Below are positions 1-9,147 of a DNA stretch of 64,000 nt, piece after piece. The notes beneath the pieces were generated by a model that was not told the origin of the DNA, searched no databases, and was given only the letters and a program-made list of their open reading frames with translations. Both the position numbers and the translations under genes were made by a program. Position 1 is the stretch's first letter. The number at the start of each line of letters is the position of its first letter. Location of the stretch: NCBI GenBank assembly GCA_017860455.1, contig JAGDMF010000006.1, forward strand, positions 1 to 64,000. The letters run 5' to 3'. Origin of the DNA: Bacteroidota bacterium (GTDB taxonomy: Bacteria > Bacteroidota > Bacteroidia > Bacteroidales > WCHB1-69).

Positions 1-619
1 AGGTACAGTAACTGCAATCACTGCAGCAGCCGTAACCACAGTAGGAACAACCGCAACTATAAATAATACGGGAGCTTACTGGAATGCCAACCAATTACAG
101 AGTAGAGATGTTGCTTCCACTGCTCCAACTGATGGACAAGTTTTAGCTTGGGATAACGCGAATTCTCATTGGGAACCTTCAGGAAATACTTACCAGGCAA
201 CCATTGTTGAAATTTACGATGCAGCTGGAACACAGAATTTATCTGCATCATTTGCTGATATTACTTTTGGTACTACAAATATTAATGATGCCGGATATAC
301 TATTGGAGGAAGTGGATCTCAAATTACAATCACTACAGCAGGAACTTATAGAATAACATACAGAGTTACAGCAATTGTAACTAATAATACCGGCACCGGT
401 GGCGAATTCCGATTAACTCAAAATGGAACAGAAGTTCCAGGCACTTTAGGATATACATTTCATCAAAATAGTAGTCGTAATAAAGGTACCGTTACAGTTG
501 TTAAACTTTTAACATTATCAGCGAATGATATTATCAGAGTTGAAGGTAGAAAATATACTGGAGGAAATCTTTCTTTGGTAGCAAATGGATCATCATTAAT
601 AATAGAAAGGATTCGATAA
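1..619 (+). CDS. Secreted tail-fibre-like/C1q-like surface protein, 5' end outside window
   Basis: The ORF track misses this gene because its start lies before the window. Reading from base 2 there is an open frame of 205 codons ending in TAA at 617-619. It carries the motif WNANQLQ followed by 'APTDGQVLAWDN', which is also found in the next gene (WNANQLQ, 'APTNGQVLSWNG'), so the two are paralogues. The last ~130 residues look like a small beta-sandwich of the bacterial C1q/TNF-like type ('TTAGTYRITYRVTA', then 'LSANDIIRVEGRKY'). No catalytic residues are visible. It ends 2 bases before the next ATG, so the two genes are probably cotranscribed. Role inferred: exported surface or appendage protein. 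The family assignment of the C-terminal domain is tentative. Confidence 0.75.
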   Translation, partial: GTVTAITAAAVTTVGTTATINNTGAYWNANQLQSRDVASTAPTDGQVLAWDNANSHWEPSGNTYQATIVEIYDAAGTQNLSASFADITFGTTNINDAGYTIGGSGSQITITTAGTYRITYRVTAIVTNNTGTGGEFRLTQNGTEVPGTLGYTFHQNSSRNKGTVTVVKLLTLSANDIIRVEGRKYTGGNLSLVANGSSLIIERIR

Positions 620-621
620 TT

Positions 622-3354
622 ATGAGAAAATTTTTACTTTTTTTTCTATTCATTTCATTTTCTTTTCTCATAAATGCTCAAATTTTAATAACATCATCTC
701 AGGTAAATGCTATAAATACCGCACAATCAGCAGCAGAAGGTGATATTTATAAAGATACTGAAAACAATATATTTTATATTGGAACCAGTAGTGGTTTTTT
801 AAAAATTATCGGGGATATTTCAAAAGTAAATGCAACATTAACCGGTGATGGATCTGCAGGAAATCCTTTAGGAATTGCTCCAATGGGTGCTTCAAATGGA
901 CAAGTTCTTTCCTGGAATGGAACCACATGGGTTCCGGTAAATGCCGCACCTTCTACAACCACTGTTAGTAACAGTATTGCATCAGGACAGCTAACCACAA
1001 CAGTAAATGGAGTAAGTGCAACAGCTGTGACTTTACCCACTGCAGATGGAAGTGAAACAAAATTAAGTAACGGTACCAATACGACAGTTACAGGAGCAGG
1101 AACTATTGCTTCCCCTTATACTGTAAGTGTTGCAGATGCAACAACTTCAGCAAAAGGGGTAGTTCAGTTAGCCGGAGATTTAACAGGAACAGCCACTTCT
1201 CCCCAGATTACAGCCAATGCAGTGACTACAGCGGAAATCAATAATGGGACGATACTTAATGAAGATATATCTGATAATACGATCGCAACAGGAAAAATAT
1301 TAGATGGTACAATCGCTACAGCAGATTTAGGCAATGCTCAAGTTACTTATGCTAAAATTCAAAATGTAACAGCACAACGAATATTAGGCAATCCAACAGC
1401 ATCGGCAGCAGCCCCGTCTGAAATTTCATTAGGATCAGGTCTTAATTTTTCAGGCTCTGTTTTGAATACAGTAAACAATGGAACTGTTACTACAGTTACA
1501 GGTACATCTCCAATTGTGATAACTGGGACACCAACATCCACACCTAACGTTACGATAACCAGAAATAACATTGTTGCCGGAACCAGTTTAAGTTCTGCAT
1601 CTAATCCATTGGTTTTAGATGCCGGAGCAACCAATGCAGTAGTAGGAGGCGCAAATGCCACGTTAACGGTAAATAATACAGCACCATTATGGAATGCCAA
1701 TCAATTGCAAACGAATCCTATTTCAGCAACAGCCCCAACAAATGGACAAGTGCTTTCATGGAATGGGACAGCATGGACACCTACTTCGACTTCAACCGGT
1801 TGGAGTTTAACAGGTAATTCAGGAACAGCACCAGCAACCAATTTTTTAGGAACTACAGATGCTCAAAGGTTAGTGTTTAGAACCAATAATACTGAGAAAA
1901 TGACCATTTTATCAGCAGGAAATGTTGGAATTGGTGCTACTAACCCTCAAAATAAACTTGAAATAACTCAAGGAACAGCTGGAAATTCAGGGTTGAGATT
2001 TACTAATCTAACCAACGCCGGAATATTAGCGACAAATGCCAATGGTGATGTAATCGTTGGAAATGATATCAAAGATCACCATATTACAAGAGCCAATAGT
2101 ACATCTAATGTTGCTCCCACATCAGGTGAAATTAGTAATCCTGTGAATGGATATACAGCTAAAATAAAATTAACAAACGGAATTATTGAATATTGGACAT
2201 ATACCAGTGGTTCCTGGACTTTAAATTGGTCTCAAAATGCAACAGCAGATGGTATAGATCTCGGCTACATTGTGGGCTGGACATCAAATGGAACACCTCC
2301 TGATTATTTATTACCATTAACCGGAGGTACTTATAATTGGTCTGATTTCCCTCATTTTCAGAGTTTTCATGCTTCATTTCCTTGTCAATATATTGCCTCA
2401 TCCAATGCATCAACTTTTACACTGGTTAATATAAACACTTCAGGAAGATTTTTAAGAGGTGGTACAAGTGCAGGTGTTTTACAAGGGTATTCTACAGCAT
2501 TACCTATTAACCCGTTTGTTCTTTCTAATAGTACTCATAATCACAATTATATAAACACAACTTATAGTTTTACTAATCAAAGATTGTATAATACTGTTGA
2601 TGGAGATGTTCTAACATATTCATCTGAAACCACATCTAATCTTACTACAAATGATAATACTCATACTCATACCTTTAGCGGAGGTGATGTTGAAACACGT
2701 CCAATAAATGCCAGTGTTATTTGGTGTATTAAAGTCAAGCCTACCAGTACAACCGGAAACATTACAATTAATAATAATACTTTAACTGAAACTGTTACAA
2801 ATTTATCACAAAATACTTCAACCGGACAAATTTCATATACTAATGAAAACAATGTTACACAAACTGCTAATGTTGTGAGTACTAATACAAATAATTCTGT
2901 TCAGGTAGGTACCGATGGTGGAGCTTATTATCAAAAAAAGGTTTTTGAAGCTTATGATAATACTGTTACTACTCAAAGTATTTCGGCTACTGCTACTACA
3001 CTAAATATAAATACAATAAGAACAAATTTAGGGTCAATATATTCATTAAATAATGATGAAATCACCATTTCAGAGGATGGTATTTATAGAATTTCCTATA
3101 CTGCAGGTTTATATTATACAGGAAATACTAATAATATTAACGGACAATTTTGGTTGGAAGTAAACTCCACCTTTTATAATGGAACCCAACTTTATATTGG
3201 TTCTAAAAATACAACTTATTCAACAGCAGCAAAATCAGTAATTATTCAGCTAAATAACGGTGATGTAATAAGAGTTAGGCATCAACGTATTAATGGTATA
3301 AATCTTAATACAATACCTCAATGTTCCTCCATTAACATTGAAAAATTGAATTAA
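622..3354 (+). CDS. Secreted tail-fibre-like protein with phage collar/tip-like domain and C1q-like C-terminus
   Basis: 910 residues with a signal peptide ending near 'LINAQ' (residue 20). The N-terminal block 'QVNAINTAQSAAEGDIYKD' is repeated almost exactly in the gene at 3628. Residues ~80-480 are low-complexity Thr/Ala/Gly/Asn repeats with 'GQVLSWNGT' units and a 'NFLGTTDAQRLVFRTNN' to 'GNVGIGATNP' block typical of tail-fibre-like adhesins. Residues ~595-710 resemble a phage tail collar/receptor-tip domain: 'TSGRFLRGGTSAG', then HNH (~640), HTHTFSGG (~681) and 'ETRPINASVIWCIKVKP'. In phage tips, HxH histidines bind metal. The last ~140 residues form a C1q-like sandwich. There is no S74 chaperone domain. 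Exported by Sec; no clear T9SS sorting domain is seen. Function inferred as an adhesin or surface fibre. Confidence 0.8.
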   Translation: MRKFLLFFLFISFSFLINAQILITSSQVNAINTAQSAAEGDIYKDTENNIFYIGTSSGFLKIIGDISKVNATLTGDGSAGNPLGIAPMGASNGQVLSWNGTTWVPVNAAPSTTTVSNSIASGQLTTTVNGVSATAVTLPTADGSETKLSNGTNTTVTGAGTIASPYTVSVADATTSAKGVVQLAGDLTGTATSPQITANAVTTAEINNGTILNEDISDNTIATGKILDGTIATADLGNAQVTYAKIQNVTAQRILGNPTASAAAPSEISLGSGLNFSGSVLNTVNNGTVTTVTGTSPIVITGTPTSTPNVTITRNNIVAGTSLSSASNPLVLDAGATNAVVGGANATLTVNNTAPLWNANQLQTNPISATAPTNGQVLSWNGTAWTPTSTSTGWSLTGNSGTAPATNFLGTTDAQRLVFRTNNTEKMTILSAGNVGIGATNPQNKLEITQGTAGNSGLRFTNLTNAGILATNANGDVIVGNDIKDHHITRANSTSNVAPTSGEISNPVNGYTAKIKLTNGIIEYWTYTSGSWTLNWSQNATADGIDLGYIVGWTSNGTPPDYLLPLTGGTYNWSDFPHFQSFHASFPCQYIASSNASTFTLVNINTSGRFLRGGTSAGVLQGYSTALPINPFVLSNSTHNHNYINTTYSFTNQRLYNTVDGDVLTYSSETTSNLTTNDNTHTHTFSGGDVETRPINASVIWCIKVKPTSTTGNITINNNTLTETVTNLSQNTSTGQISYTNENNVTQTANVVSTNTNNSVQVGTDGGAYYQKKVFEAYDNTVTTQSISATATTLNINTIRTNLGSIYSLNNDEITISEDGIYRISYTAGLYYTGNTNNINGQFWLEVNSTFYNGTQLYIGSKNTTYSTAAKSVIIQLNNGDVIRVRHQRINGINLNTIPQCSSINIEKLN

Positions 3355-3528
3355 TTTTCTTTATTTCTTGTTTTTAAAAAGGTATGTTTTTTAAAATTAT
3401 TGAATTTTGGTTCAAAAGATATTTATTTTTATTTGTAACAAACAGAAAAATAATTGTGGAAAATAAATGAATTTAATAATTTTTGTGATTTTTTATCAAT
3501 TTGTTCCAAGACTAAATAGAATTTTGTA

Positions 3529-3536
3529 TATATTTG
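3529..3536 (+). promoter_or_regulatory. Putative -7 box TATATTTG
   Basis: Matches the Bacteroidota -7 consensus TAnnTTTG exactly. A TTG lies at 3501-3503, 25 bases upstream, slightly further than the usual 19-22. It would start transcription near 3543, about 85 bases before the ATG at 3628. The surrounding 3355-3627 is AT-rich and otherwise empty. Confidence 0.55.
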
Positions 3537-3627
3537 CACTCAGTAAGAATACAATCCGAATAAAACTTTAACAAGTTAGACCATTTTATATAAAGTGGGT
3601 ATTAGTCATATATTAAAGTGGAAAAAC

Positions 3628-5334
3628 ATGAAAAAAATTTTACTTTTAACACTGTTTTTAACATTTATAATTGCAATAGATGCTCAAATATTGATCAATA
3701 CAACCCAAGTAAATGCCATAAACACTGCTTTGTCTGCTCCTGAAGGAGATATTTATAAAGATACTGTTACTAATACATTTTATATTGGAACAAGCAGCGG
3801 AAAACTCAAAATTATTGGTGATTTGAATGTTGTGAATTCAAATTCTACTTTATCAGGAAATGGAACTACTACAAGCCCTTTGGGATTATCTTCAATGGGT
3901 GCATCAAACGGACAAGCTTTGATATGGAATGGTACCAGCTGGGCTCCTTCTAATGTTGCTACTGGTACTACATACATGCAAAACCATTCTACCACTAATG
4001 TTTATGGAGATGGTACCATATTCAATCCATATTCTATTGAAGCTAAAGGAGCAACAACAACTACGCGGGGAATCATTCAATTAACAGGTGATTTGGCAGG
4101 TACTGACTATTGGCCAGTGATTGGAAATGGAAGGGTAACACATGAAAAACTAGCAGATAATTCTGTCTATTCTAATAACATTCTCAATACTACTATTATT
4201 TCAGAAGATCTTGCATGGGGAGCAGTTACTACAGATAAAATAGCGTTATACAATGTCACTTACGACAGAATACAACAAATGCCTGCCCAATCATTACTAG
4301 GAAATCCTTATGGAGCAACAGCAATTCCCACTGCCATTACTATTGGAACCGGCTTAAGTTTCAGTGGAACAACATTAAACGCCACTGGAGCAAGCTGGAG
4401 CTTAGTTGGAAATTCCGGAACTAATCCTTCTACTAATTTTTTAGGAACGACAGATTATAACAGATTGATTTTCAAAACCAATAATATAGAAAGGGCAACT
4501 TTTTTACCAACAGGTTATTTTGGACTAGGAACTACAACACCAGATGCTACATTTCAAAATAATGGGACGACCATATTTTTTGTTAGACCTATAACTAATA
4601 AACCCACAGGTGGAGATATTGAAACAGCTGCAAATTCTGTTAATATTGGGACCAACTTTTCGGTAAATCAAACTACAACAGGACAAACCTTGACACTACC
4701 CTGGCCAACTCCGGCTACAGAAGGAAAAATGGTTAAAGTATCTAATACCGGAACTGCTTCTTTTACCATGTATAACACTTTAATTGCTCCTTCAAAATTT
4801 GCAGAATTTATGTGGACAGGAACAACATGGATTCCTACTGCTGGAGGAAATACTGTAGTTAATAAAAAATTTGCAGTATCTGCTGAATATGCTGGTGCTG
4901 TTGTGGTTCCAGGTTCAGGAACCAATCATAATGGGGATCTTTATGCAGGTAATTCAGGAGCTGTATCTCCTTATTACTATACGAATTACTATGAATGGAT
5001 GGGAAGATCTTCTTCTGGGGCTCAAACTTATCAAGTTATTGCCAGAATAACACTTCCTAATGATTTTACAGAATGGCAAACAAATGCACTTCAAATTGTG
5101 AATATGGCTCAAACCGGTTGTTCAGTAACTATTCAAATTTTTAATGTTAGTTCAGGTGCTTCCATATATAACGGTTCAGCGCTAACAAACACTTCATGGA
5201 CAACCACTTCCATTTCTAATGCTAGTTTATCAACTTGGATTACACCCGGACAAACTGCTGCATTTGTTATTACTTTTTCTTCGACTAATAGTTCATATTC
5301 AAGAATTGGTGATATTATTTTAAATTATAAATAA
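3628..5334 (+). CDS. Secreted tail-fibre-like surface protein, paralogue of the preceding gene
   Basis: The tracked ORF begins at a GTG at 3595, but the signal peptide 'MKKILLLTLFLTFIIAIDAQ' starts at the ATG at 3628, giving 568 residues. The mature N-terminus ('QVNAINTALSAPEGDIYKD' and 'FYIGTSSGKLKIIGD') is nearly identical to the gene at 622. The middle contains 'GQALIWNGTSWAP' and the 'NFLGTTDYNRLIFKTNN' block. The C-terminal ~150 residues are a different beta-rich domain from that of its neighbour, so the family shares an N-terminal half and swaps C-terminal domains. There is no recognisable catalytic motif. Role inferred: surface adhesin or fibre. Confidence 0.8.
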   Translation: MKKILLLTLFLTFIIAIDAQILINTTQVNAINTALSAPEGDIYKDTVTNTFYIGTSSGKLKIIGDLNVVNSNSTLSGNGTTTSPLGLSSMGASNGQALIWNGTSWAPSNVATGTTYMQNHSTTNVYGDGTIFNPYSIEAKGATTTTRGIIQLTGDLAGTDYWPVIGNGRVTHEKLADNSVYSNNILNTTIISEDLAWGAVTTDKIALYNVTYDRIQQMPAQSLLGNPYGATAIPTAITIGTGLSFSGTTLNATGASWSLVGNSGTNPSTNFLGTTDYNRLIFKTNNIERATFLPTGYFGLGTTTPDATFQNNGTTIFFVRPITNKPTGGDIETAANSVNIGTNFSVNQTTTGQTLTLPWPTPATEGKMVKVSNTGTASFTMYNTLIAPSKFAEFMWTGTTWIPTAGGNTVVNKKFAVSAEYAGAVVVPGSGTNHNGDLYAGNSGAVSPYYYTNYYEWMGRSSSGAQTYQVIARITLPNDFTEWQTNALQIVNMAQTGCSVTIQIFNVSSGASIYNGSALTNTSWTTTSISNASLSTWITPGQTAAFVITFSSTNSSYSRIGDIILNYK

Positions 5335-5353
5335 TTTTTTGATTTTTTTTAAA

Positions 5354-8300
5354 ATGATTATTCCAAAATTATATTTTAAAATCAATTTTAAATTTCTTGT
5401 AATTTTAATTTTGTATCTATTTCAATTATCCTATAATCATCTATATGCTCAAATAACTGATACAATAACAGCATCAATGGATGATGATATTAGTCAAAGT
5501 TCACCATATAGTAATTATGGATCATCTTCAGATATATGGGTTGGAGATAATAATAGATGGAGAGGACTCGTGTACTTTGATTTATCAGCCATACCCGGAA
5601 ATGCTGTAATTACGAATGCTTCTGTAATATTAAGAGTTGTTGATGGATCAGGAAATGATTTGAGTGTAGGTGTTTATAGAGTAACATCTGAATGGACTGA
5701 ATTAGATGCCTCATGGTATTATAGGACTTATTATGATCAATGGAATTCAGATGGGGGTGATTTTAATTATACCGCATTAGCTTATAAAAATGTTACTAAT
5801 GCCTTAATTGACAATGCGTGGAATGTAACATCAGCTGTACAGGATTGGACAAATGGAACTTATGCTAATTATGGATTTATTTTTATGGGGACCAATAGTG
5901 CCAATCACGAAAAACATTTTGCATCCAGAGATAATTCAACCATTAATTATAGACCAAGATTAGCTATCACCTACACAACGACAGTTGACTCTCTTTGGTT
6001 AAGAGGAAATTATGGAACCAATACGACAACGGAAGGTGCTGCAATATCACAATGGACGAATGTTTATGCCAATAATAGTTTTATTCAGGATAATACTATT
6101 TATAGACCCATTTATAGAAGTACAACAAATTTAATCAACTTTAACCCAACCATACAATTTGATGGTGTTAATGATTATTTGAAAGGACAATTGAACTATG
6201 GAATTTTTGGACAAAATTATTTTACAACTTTTAGTGTAGTTAAGTCTTCGGGTTCAGATAAATACATTTGGAGCCAATATAGTTATAGAACCAATTCTGC
6301 ATCTCATTCTATTTTAACGCAACAAAGAGTAGGGGCATATACACTTTTTCGTTATGGGACTAATAGTTTGACAACTCCTACATTATTAAGTGTTCGGCGT
6401 TCATTATCCAATAATTTTCATTTGTTTTATAATGGAACTAATGAATCGAGTGGATCTATTACAGGTTTCACCGGTTCATTTATTGGAAATAATCTATTGA
6501 TAGGAAGTAGAGGTAATCCTCCGTCTAATACTTTTAATGGGCAAATTGCAGAAATGATGATTTTTAATCGTTCTCTTTCTGATATGGAAGAGAATGAAAT
6601 AAATAGTTACCTGGCTGTTAAATATGGCCTTCATATGACCATTAATTATCTTGCATCCAATGGGGGAACAATTTGGAATCAATCTACAGATGGAGCATAT
6701 AACAATGGAATATTCGGAATTGGAAAAGATAACATAAACGCTCTTCATCAGCAGATTTCTTCTTCCACATCTAACTCATATAGTTTTTTAACGATATCAA
6801 CCGATACAAATTTTACTCTTCTTAACTCTCAACATGCAGCAATTACAAATAATGTAAGTTTTCTTATGTTAGGAAGCAATTCCAATAACGATTTTTTATT
6901 TCAATTTTCTGAATTTAATGCGTCAACGTATTCTTCCAGAATAGATTATGAATGGTTGGTTCAATCCACAAATTTCAGTCAACCTGTAAATTTAAAATTT
7001 CAAGGTTGTGGATCAACAGAATTAAGGATCGCCTATTTAGTCAAAAAAAATGGCAACTCTAACTTTACCTCAGGCATTACAGAAGTTGGTGTAATTGACT
7101 CCAATGGTGTCATTAATGGTGTCATTCTTAATAATAATGATTATTTTACTGTTTTTTTCAAAAATTTATCTCCAGGAGGTGTAAATGATTTCTTAAGATT
7201 TTGGGCTAAAGCAGATTATGGAACTATTTTATCTGGAACTTCAGTTGTTCAATGGAAAGATGTTGCAAACAACTTCTATTTATCTCAATCTACATCTGCG
7301 AGAAGACCAACTTATATAACTAATGGACAGAACTTTAATCCTTCCATATCATTTAATGAAGCTAATTCTCAATATTTTGATAGAAATACTAACTATAATA
7401 TTTTTACTTCCTCATATTCTATTTATATTGTTGGCTATAATCGATCCGGTCAAAGGACTTTCATGGCAGTGAGTCAAACTGGTGGAACATCTTTGAATAG
7501 TGGTATAATTATTGAAACAGGCGATCCTTCTTCTTTGCGTTTCCTTCATAGATACCCACCAAGTCAGTCCGGAGGAGATAATTTTATACAAGACATTACC
7601 ATGTCAACATCTTCACATAATATTTTTTCATTTTTTAGAAATACAAATACTAAACATAAATTTTGGGTAAATGGGACCAATTCCTATTCACTTTCACCAA
7701 TAACCAATGGAGCTTTTTCTAATGGTGTATTTACTGATTTAACAGTTGGTCGATTAGGTTCGGAAAATATGAGATATCTTGATGGAGAAATTGCCGAGAT
7801 AATAATATTCAATAATGAAAATGAAACAAGTAGAATCAAGATAGAATCTTATCTTGCTACTAAATATGGAATTTCATTAAACGATGGAGTAGGAGCAAAT
7901 TATATCGCTTCAGATTCAACTACTGTTTATTGGAATAGTACAGCTAATAATGGCTACAATTATGATATATTTGGTATTGGAAAAGATGAAATAAGTACAT
8001 TAAATCAAAAACAATCAAGATCCGTTAATTCCGATGCTTTTTTCTCCGTTTATTTAATTCCTCTGATTGATGATATTTTACCTACAACCAATCAATTAAA
8101 TACCAGCCAATTTGAATCTGATAAGTCATATTTAATGTTTGGAAATAATAATGATACTATTTCTAATTGGTCCACAGGGATTACAATGCCTTCAAAATTC
8201 AAATACAGACTCAGAAGAATTTGGAAATATCAAAAAACTGGTACCATTAGTAATGCATTAATTTCTATAAATATAGCAGATTTACCCACTAATACAGGTT

Positions 8301-8500
8301 CACATCCTCTTTATTTACTTGTTTCAAATTCAACAGATATGTCTAATGCAAGTTATTATCCTATGACTTTAGTTGGACCCACATGGAGAGTGATATATGA
8401 TTTTTCGGAGGGTTCTTATATAACATTTGGATATGGATTTTTTAGCCGATTAAGGCATGGGAAAACGGTAATTGAAGGGGTTCGGTTTCCATATAAATAG
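5354..8500 (+). CDS. Secreted DNRLRE and LamG-like surface protein
   Basis: The tracked ORF opens at a TTG (5339); I prefer the ATG at 5354, which gives 1048 residues and a hydrophobic signal segment ending near 'LYAQ'. Residues ~35-205 match the DNRLRE domain (CBM96-related): 'RGLVYFDLSAIPGNAVI', 'VTSEWTELDASW', 'HFASRDNSTINYRPRLAITY'. Two concanavalin/LamG-like units follow, each ending in a shared signature ('EMMIFNRSLSDMEENEINSYLAVKYG' type: first near residue 420, second 'SYLATKYGISL' near 842). The end, 'LRHGKTVIEGVRFPYK', is a short HGK motif that I recall from Bacteroidota proteins of this type; no PxP-type T9SS domain is evident. It starts 19 bases after the previous stop, so it is likely in one operon. 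Function: probably glycan or surface binding. Confidence 0.75.
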   Translation: MIIPKLYFKINFKFLVILILYLFQLSYNHLYAQITDTITASMDDDISQSSPYSNYGSSSDIWVGDNNRWRGLVYFDLSAIPGNAVITNASVILRVVDGSGNDLSVGVYRVTSEWTELDASWYYRTYYDQWNSDGGDFNYTALAYKNVTNALIDNAWNVTSAVQDWTNGTYANYGFIFMGTNSANHEKHFASRDNSTINYRPRLAITYTTTVDSLWLRGNYGTNTTTEGAAISQWTNVYANNSFIQDNTIYRPIYRSTTNLINFNPTIQFDGVNDYLKGQLNYGIFGQNYFTTFSVVKSSGSDKYIWSQYSYRTNSASHSILTQQRVGAYTLFRYGTNSLTTPTLLSVRRSLSNNFHLFYNGTNESSGSITGFTGSFIGNNLLIGSRGNPPSNTFNGQIAEMMIFNRSLSDMEENEINSYLAVKYGLHMTINYLASNGGTIWNQSTDGAYNNGIFGIGKDNINALHQQISSSTSNSYSFLTISTDTNFTLLNSQHAAITNNVSFLMLGSNSNNDFLFQFSEFNASTYSSRIDYEWLVQSTNFSQPVNLKFQGCGSTELRIAYLVKKNGNSNFTSGITEVGVIDSNGVINGVILNNNDYFTVFFKNLSPGGVNDFLRFWAKADYGTILSGTSVVQWKDVANNFYLSQSTSARRPTYITNGQNFNPSISFNEANSQYFDRNTNYNIFTSSYSIYIVGYNRSGQRTFMAVSQTGGTSLNSGIIIETGDPSSLRFLHRYPPSQSGGDNFIQDITMSTSSHNIFSFFRNTNTKHKFWVNGTNSYSLSPITNGAFSNGVFTDLTVGRLGSENMRYLDGEIAEIIIFNNENETSRIKIESYLATKYGISLNDGVGANYIASDSTTVYWNSTANNGYNYDIFGIGKDEISTLNQKQSRSVNSDAFFSVYLIPLIDDILPTTNQLNTSQFESDKSYLMFGNNNDTISNWSTGITMPSKFKYRLRRIWKYQKTGTISNALISINIADLPTNTGSHPLYLLVSNSTDMSNASYYPMTLVGPTWRVIYDFSEGSYITFGYGFFSRLRHGKTVIEGVRFPYK

Positions 8501-8506
8501 AACTAT

Positions 8507-8548
8507 CAGGTCTCAGTTTTCAGGTTTCAGTTTTCAGGTCTCAGATAT
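8507..8548. repeat. Heptamer array A, CAGGTCT/CAGTTTT x6
   Basis: Six consecutive 7-bp units each beginning CAG (CAGGTCT, CAGTTTT, CAGGTTT, CAGTTTT, CAGGTCT, CAGATAT). It starts 7 bases after the stop of the surface-protein gene and precedes the four-helix-bundle pseudogene. Confidence 0.85.
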
Positions 8549-8586
8549 TAGATAACAACTAAATTTGACTCATGAAAACTCATTAT

Positions 8587-8820
8587 ATGCAAAATTTTCG
8601 TAACATTATCGCTTGGAAGAAAAGTCATTTATTTACTTAATTGATATATCAGTTGACAGACAATTTTCCAAAAGAAGAAACTTTTGGCCTTAAGTCTCAA
8701 TTAAGAAGAACAATATCTTCAATAAAAATGGTTTCAAATTATTATTCCGGAAAAGTGTTGGAAAAGTGTTTTGTATCTAACTCGTTATATTATTGTTGCA
8801 AAAATATGTATTTTTAAATG
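8587..8820 (+). pseudogene. Broken four-helix-bundle (S23/Avd-like) gene
   Basis: An ATG at 8587 opens 'MQNFRNIIAWKKSHLFT', then an in-frame TAA at 8638-8640, and the same frame continues 'LIYQLTDNFPKEETFGLKSQ' and 'LRRTISSI'. This is the N-terminal half of the S23/23S-rRNA-intervening-sequence four-helix-bundle family (usual pattern: FRNLxVWKKSHxL, LTxxFPxEExFGLxSQLRR). After about 8725 the expected 'SIPxNIAEG' part is lost and the sequence turns into an inverted pair of an 11-bp repeat. The gene is therefore stopped and 3'-truncated. Two intact relatives lie at 44567 and 50255. The 3' limit is arbitrary. Confidence 0.75.
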
Positions 8821-8847
8821 GAACAGTTTCCACACTTTCCCGGAATA
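8743..8847. repeat. Imperfect inverted repeat with 11-bp unit GGAAAAGTGTT
   Basis: The left arm at 8743-8764 (TATTCCGGAAAAGTGTTGG...) matches the reverse complement of the right arm at 8827-8847 (TTTCCACACTTTCCCGGAA...) with one mismatch and one extra base. The left arm holds two direct copies of GGAAAAGTGTT. The arms enclose about 60 AT-rich bases and interrupt the four-helix-bundle pseudogene. Confidence 0.7.
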
Positions 8848-8859
8848 TTCTACAAACGT

Positions 8860-8887
8860 TTATCTCATAACTCTTATCTCTTATCTT
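8860..8887. repeat. Heptamer array L, TTATCTC x4
   Basis: Four exact-register 7-bp units: TTATCTC, ATAACTC, TTATCTC, TTATCTT. It lies immediately before the 8889 hairpin. Confidence 0.75.
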
Positions 8888-8888
8888 T

Positions 8889-8906
8889 AAAACCGCTTGC
8901 GGTTTT
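8889..8906 (+). terminator. Hairpin AAAACCGC-TT-GCGGTTTT
   Basis: Perfect 8-bp stem with a 2-base loop followed by a short T tract. It could end transcription in the + direction, but it lies almost 400 bases after the last gene and borders a GC-rich repeat, so it may belong to that element. Confidence 0.45.
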
Positions 8907-9073
8907 TCGCATTAGGGATGTGGAGGGCGGCGAAGCCGGTGCGAGCTGGAACGAACGCCGTCATGAATTGTCGATGAATAGCTAATTGTCCTAAGTGAAG
9001 TGCAGCGAAGTACGGAAGCGAAGCGGACCCCGGAACAAGCCCGACCCCGAGTGAAGCGAGGGGGAATGCCCAA
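8907..9073. repeat. GC-rich dispersed-type element, GCATTAGGG ... GGGAATGCCC
   Basis: About 165 bases much richer in G+C than its surroundings, opening GCATTAGGG (8909-8917) and closing with AGCCCGACCCC ... GAGGGGGAATGCCC. It contains repeated GCGAAGC-type words and a CCCC/GGGG stem. The opening word GCATTAGGG recurs at 30908-30916 beside another array. From memory, Bacteroidota genomes carry dispersed elements with this start and end, but I could not search. No ORF is visible. Confidence 0.5.
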
Positions 9074-9079
9074 ATAATT

Positions 9080-9107
9080 AAAAATGAAAAATGATAAATG
9101 ATAAATG
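9080..9107. repeat. Heptamer array M, AAAAATG/ATAAATG x4
   Basis: Four exact 7-bp units (AAAAATG, AAAAATG, ATAAATG, ATAAATG). A reverse-complement array of the same type (CATTTTT) lies at 30022-30056. Confidence 0.75.
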
Positions 9108-9147
9108 AAAAAAACTGGAAAATCAGGATTTTAACCCTAACTTTCCA

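Noticed and set aside
1359-1700. Minus-strand ORFs opposite the fibre-like genes (774, 1359, 3780, 4668)
   Set aside because: Antisense shadows of low-complexity Thr/Ala/Gly codons with no recognisable protein.
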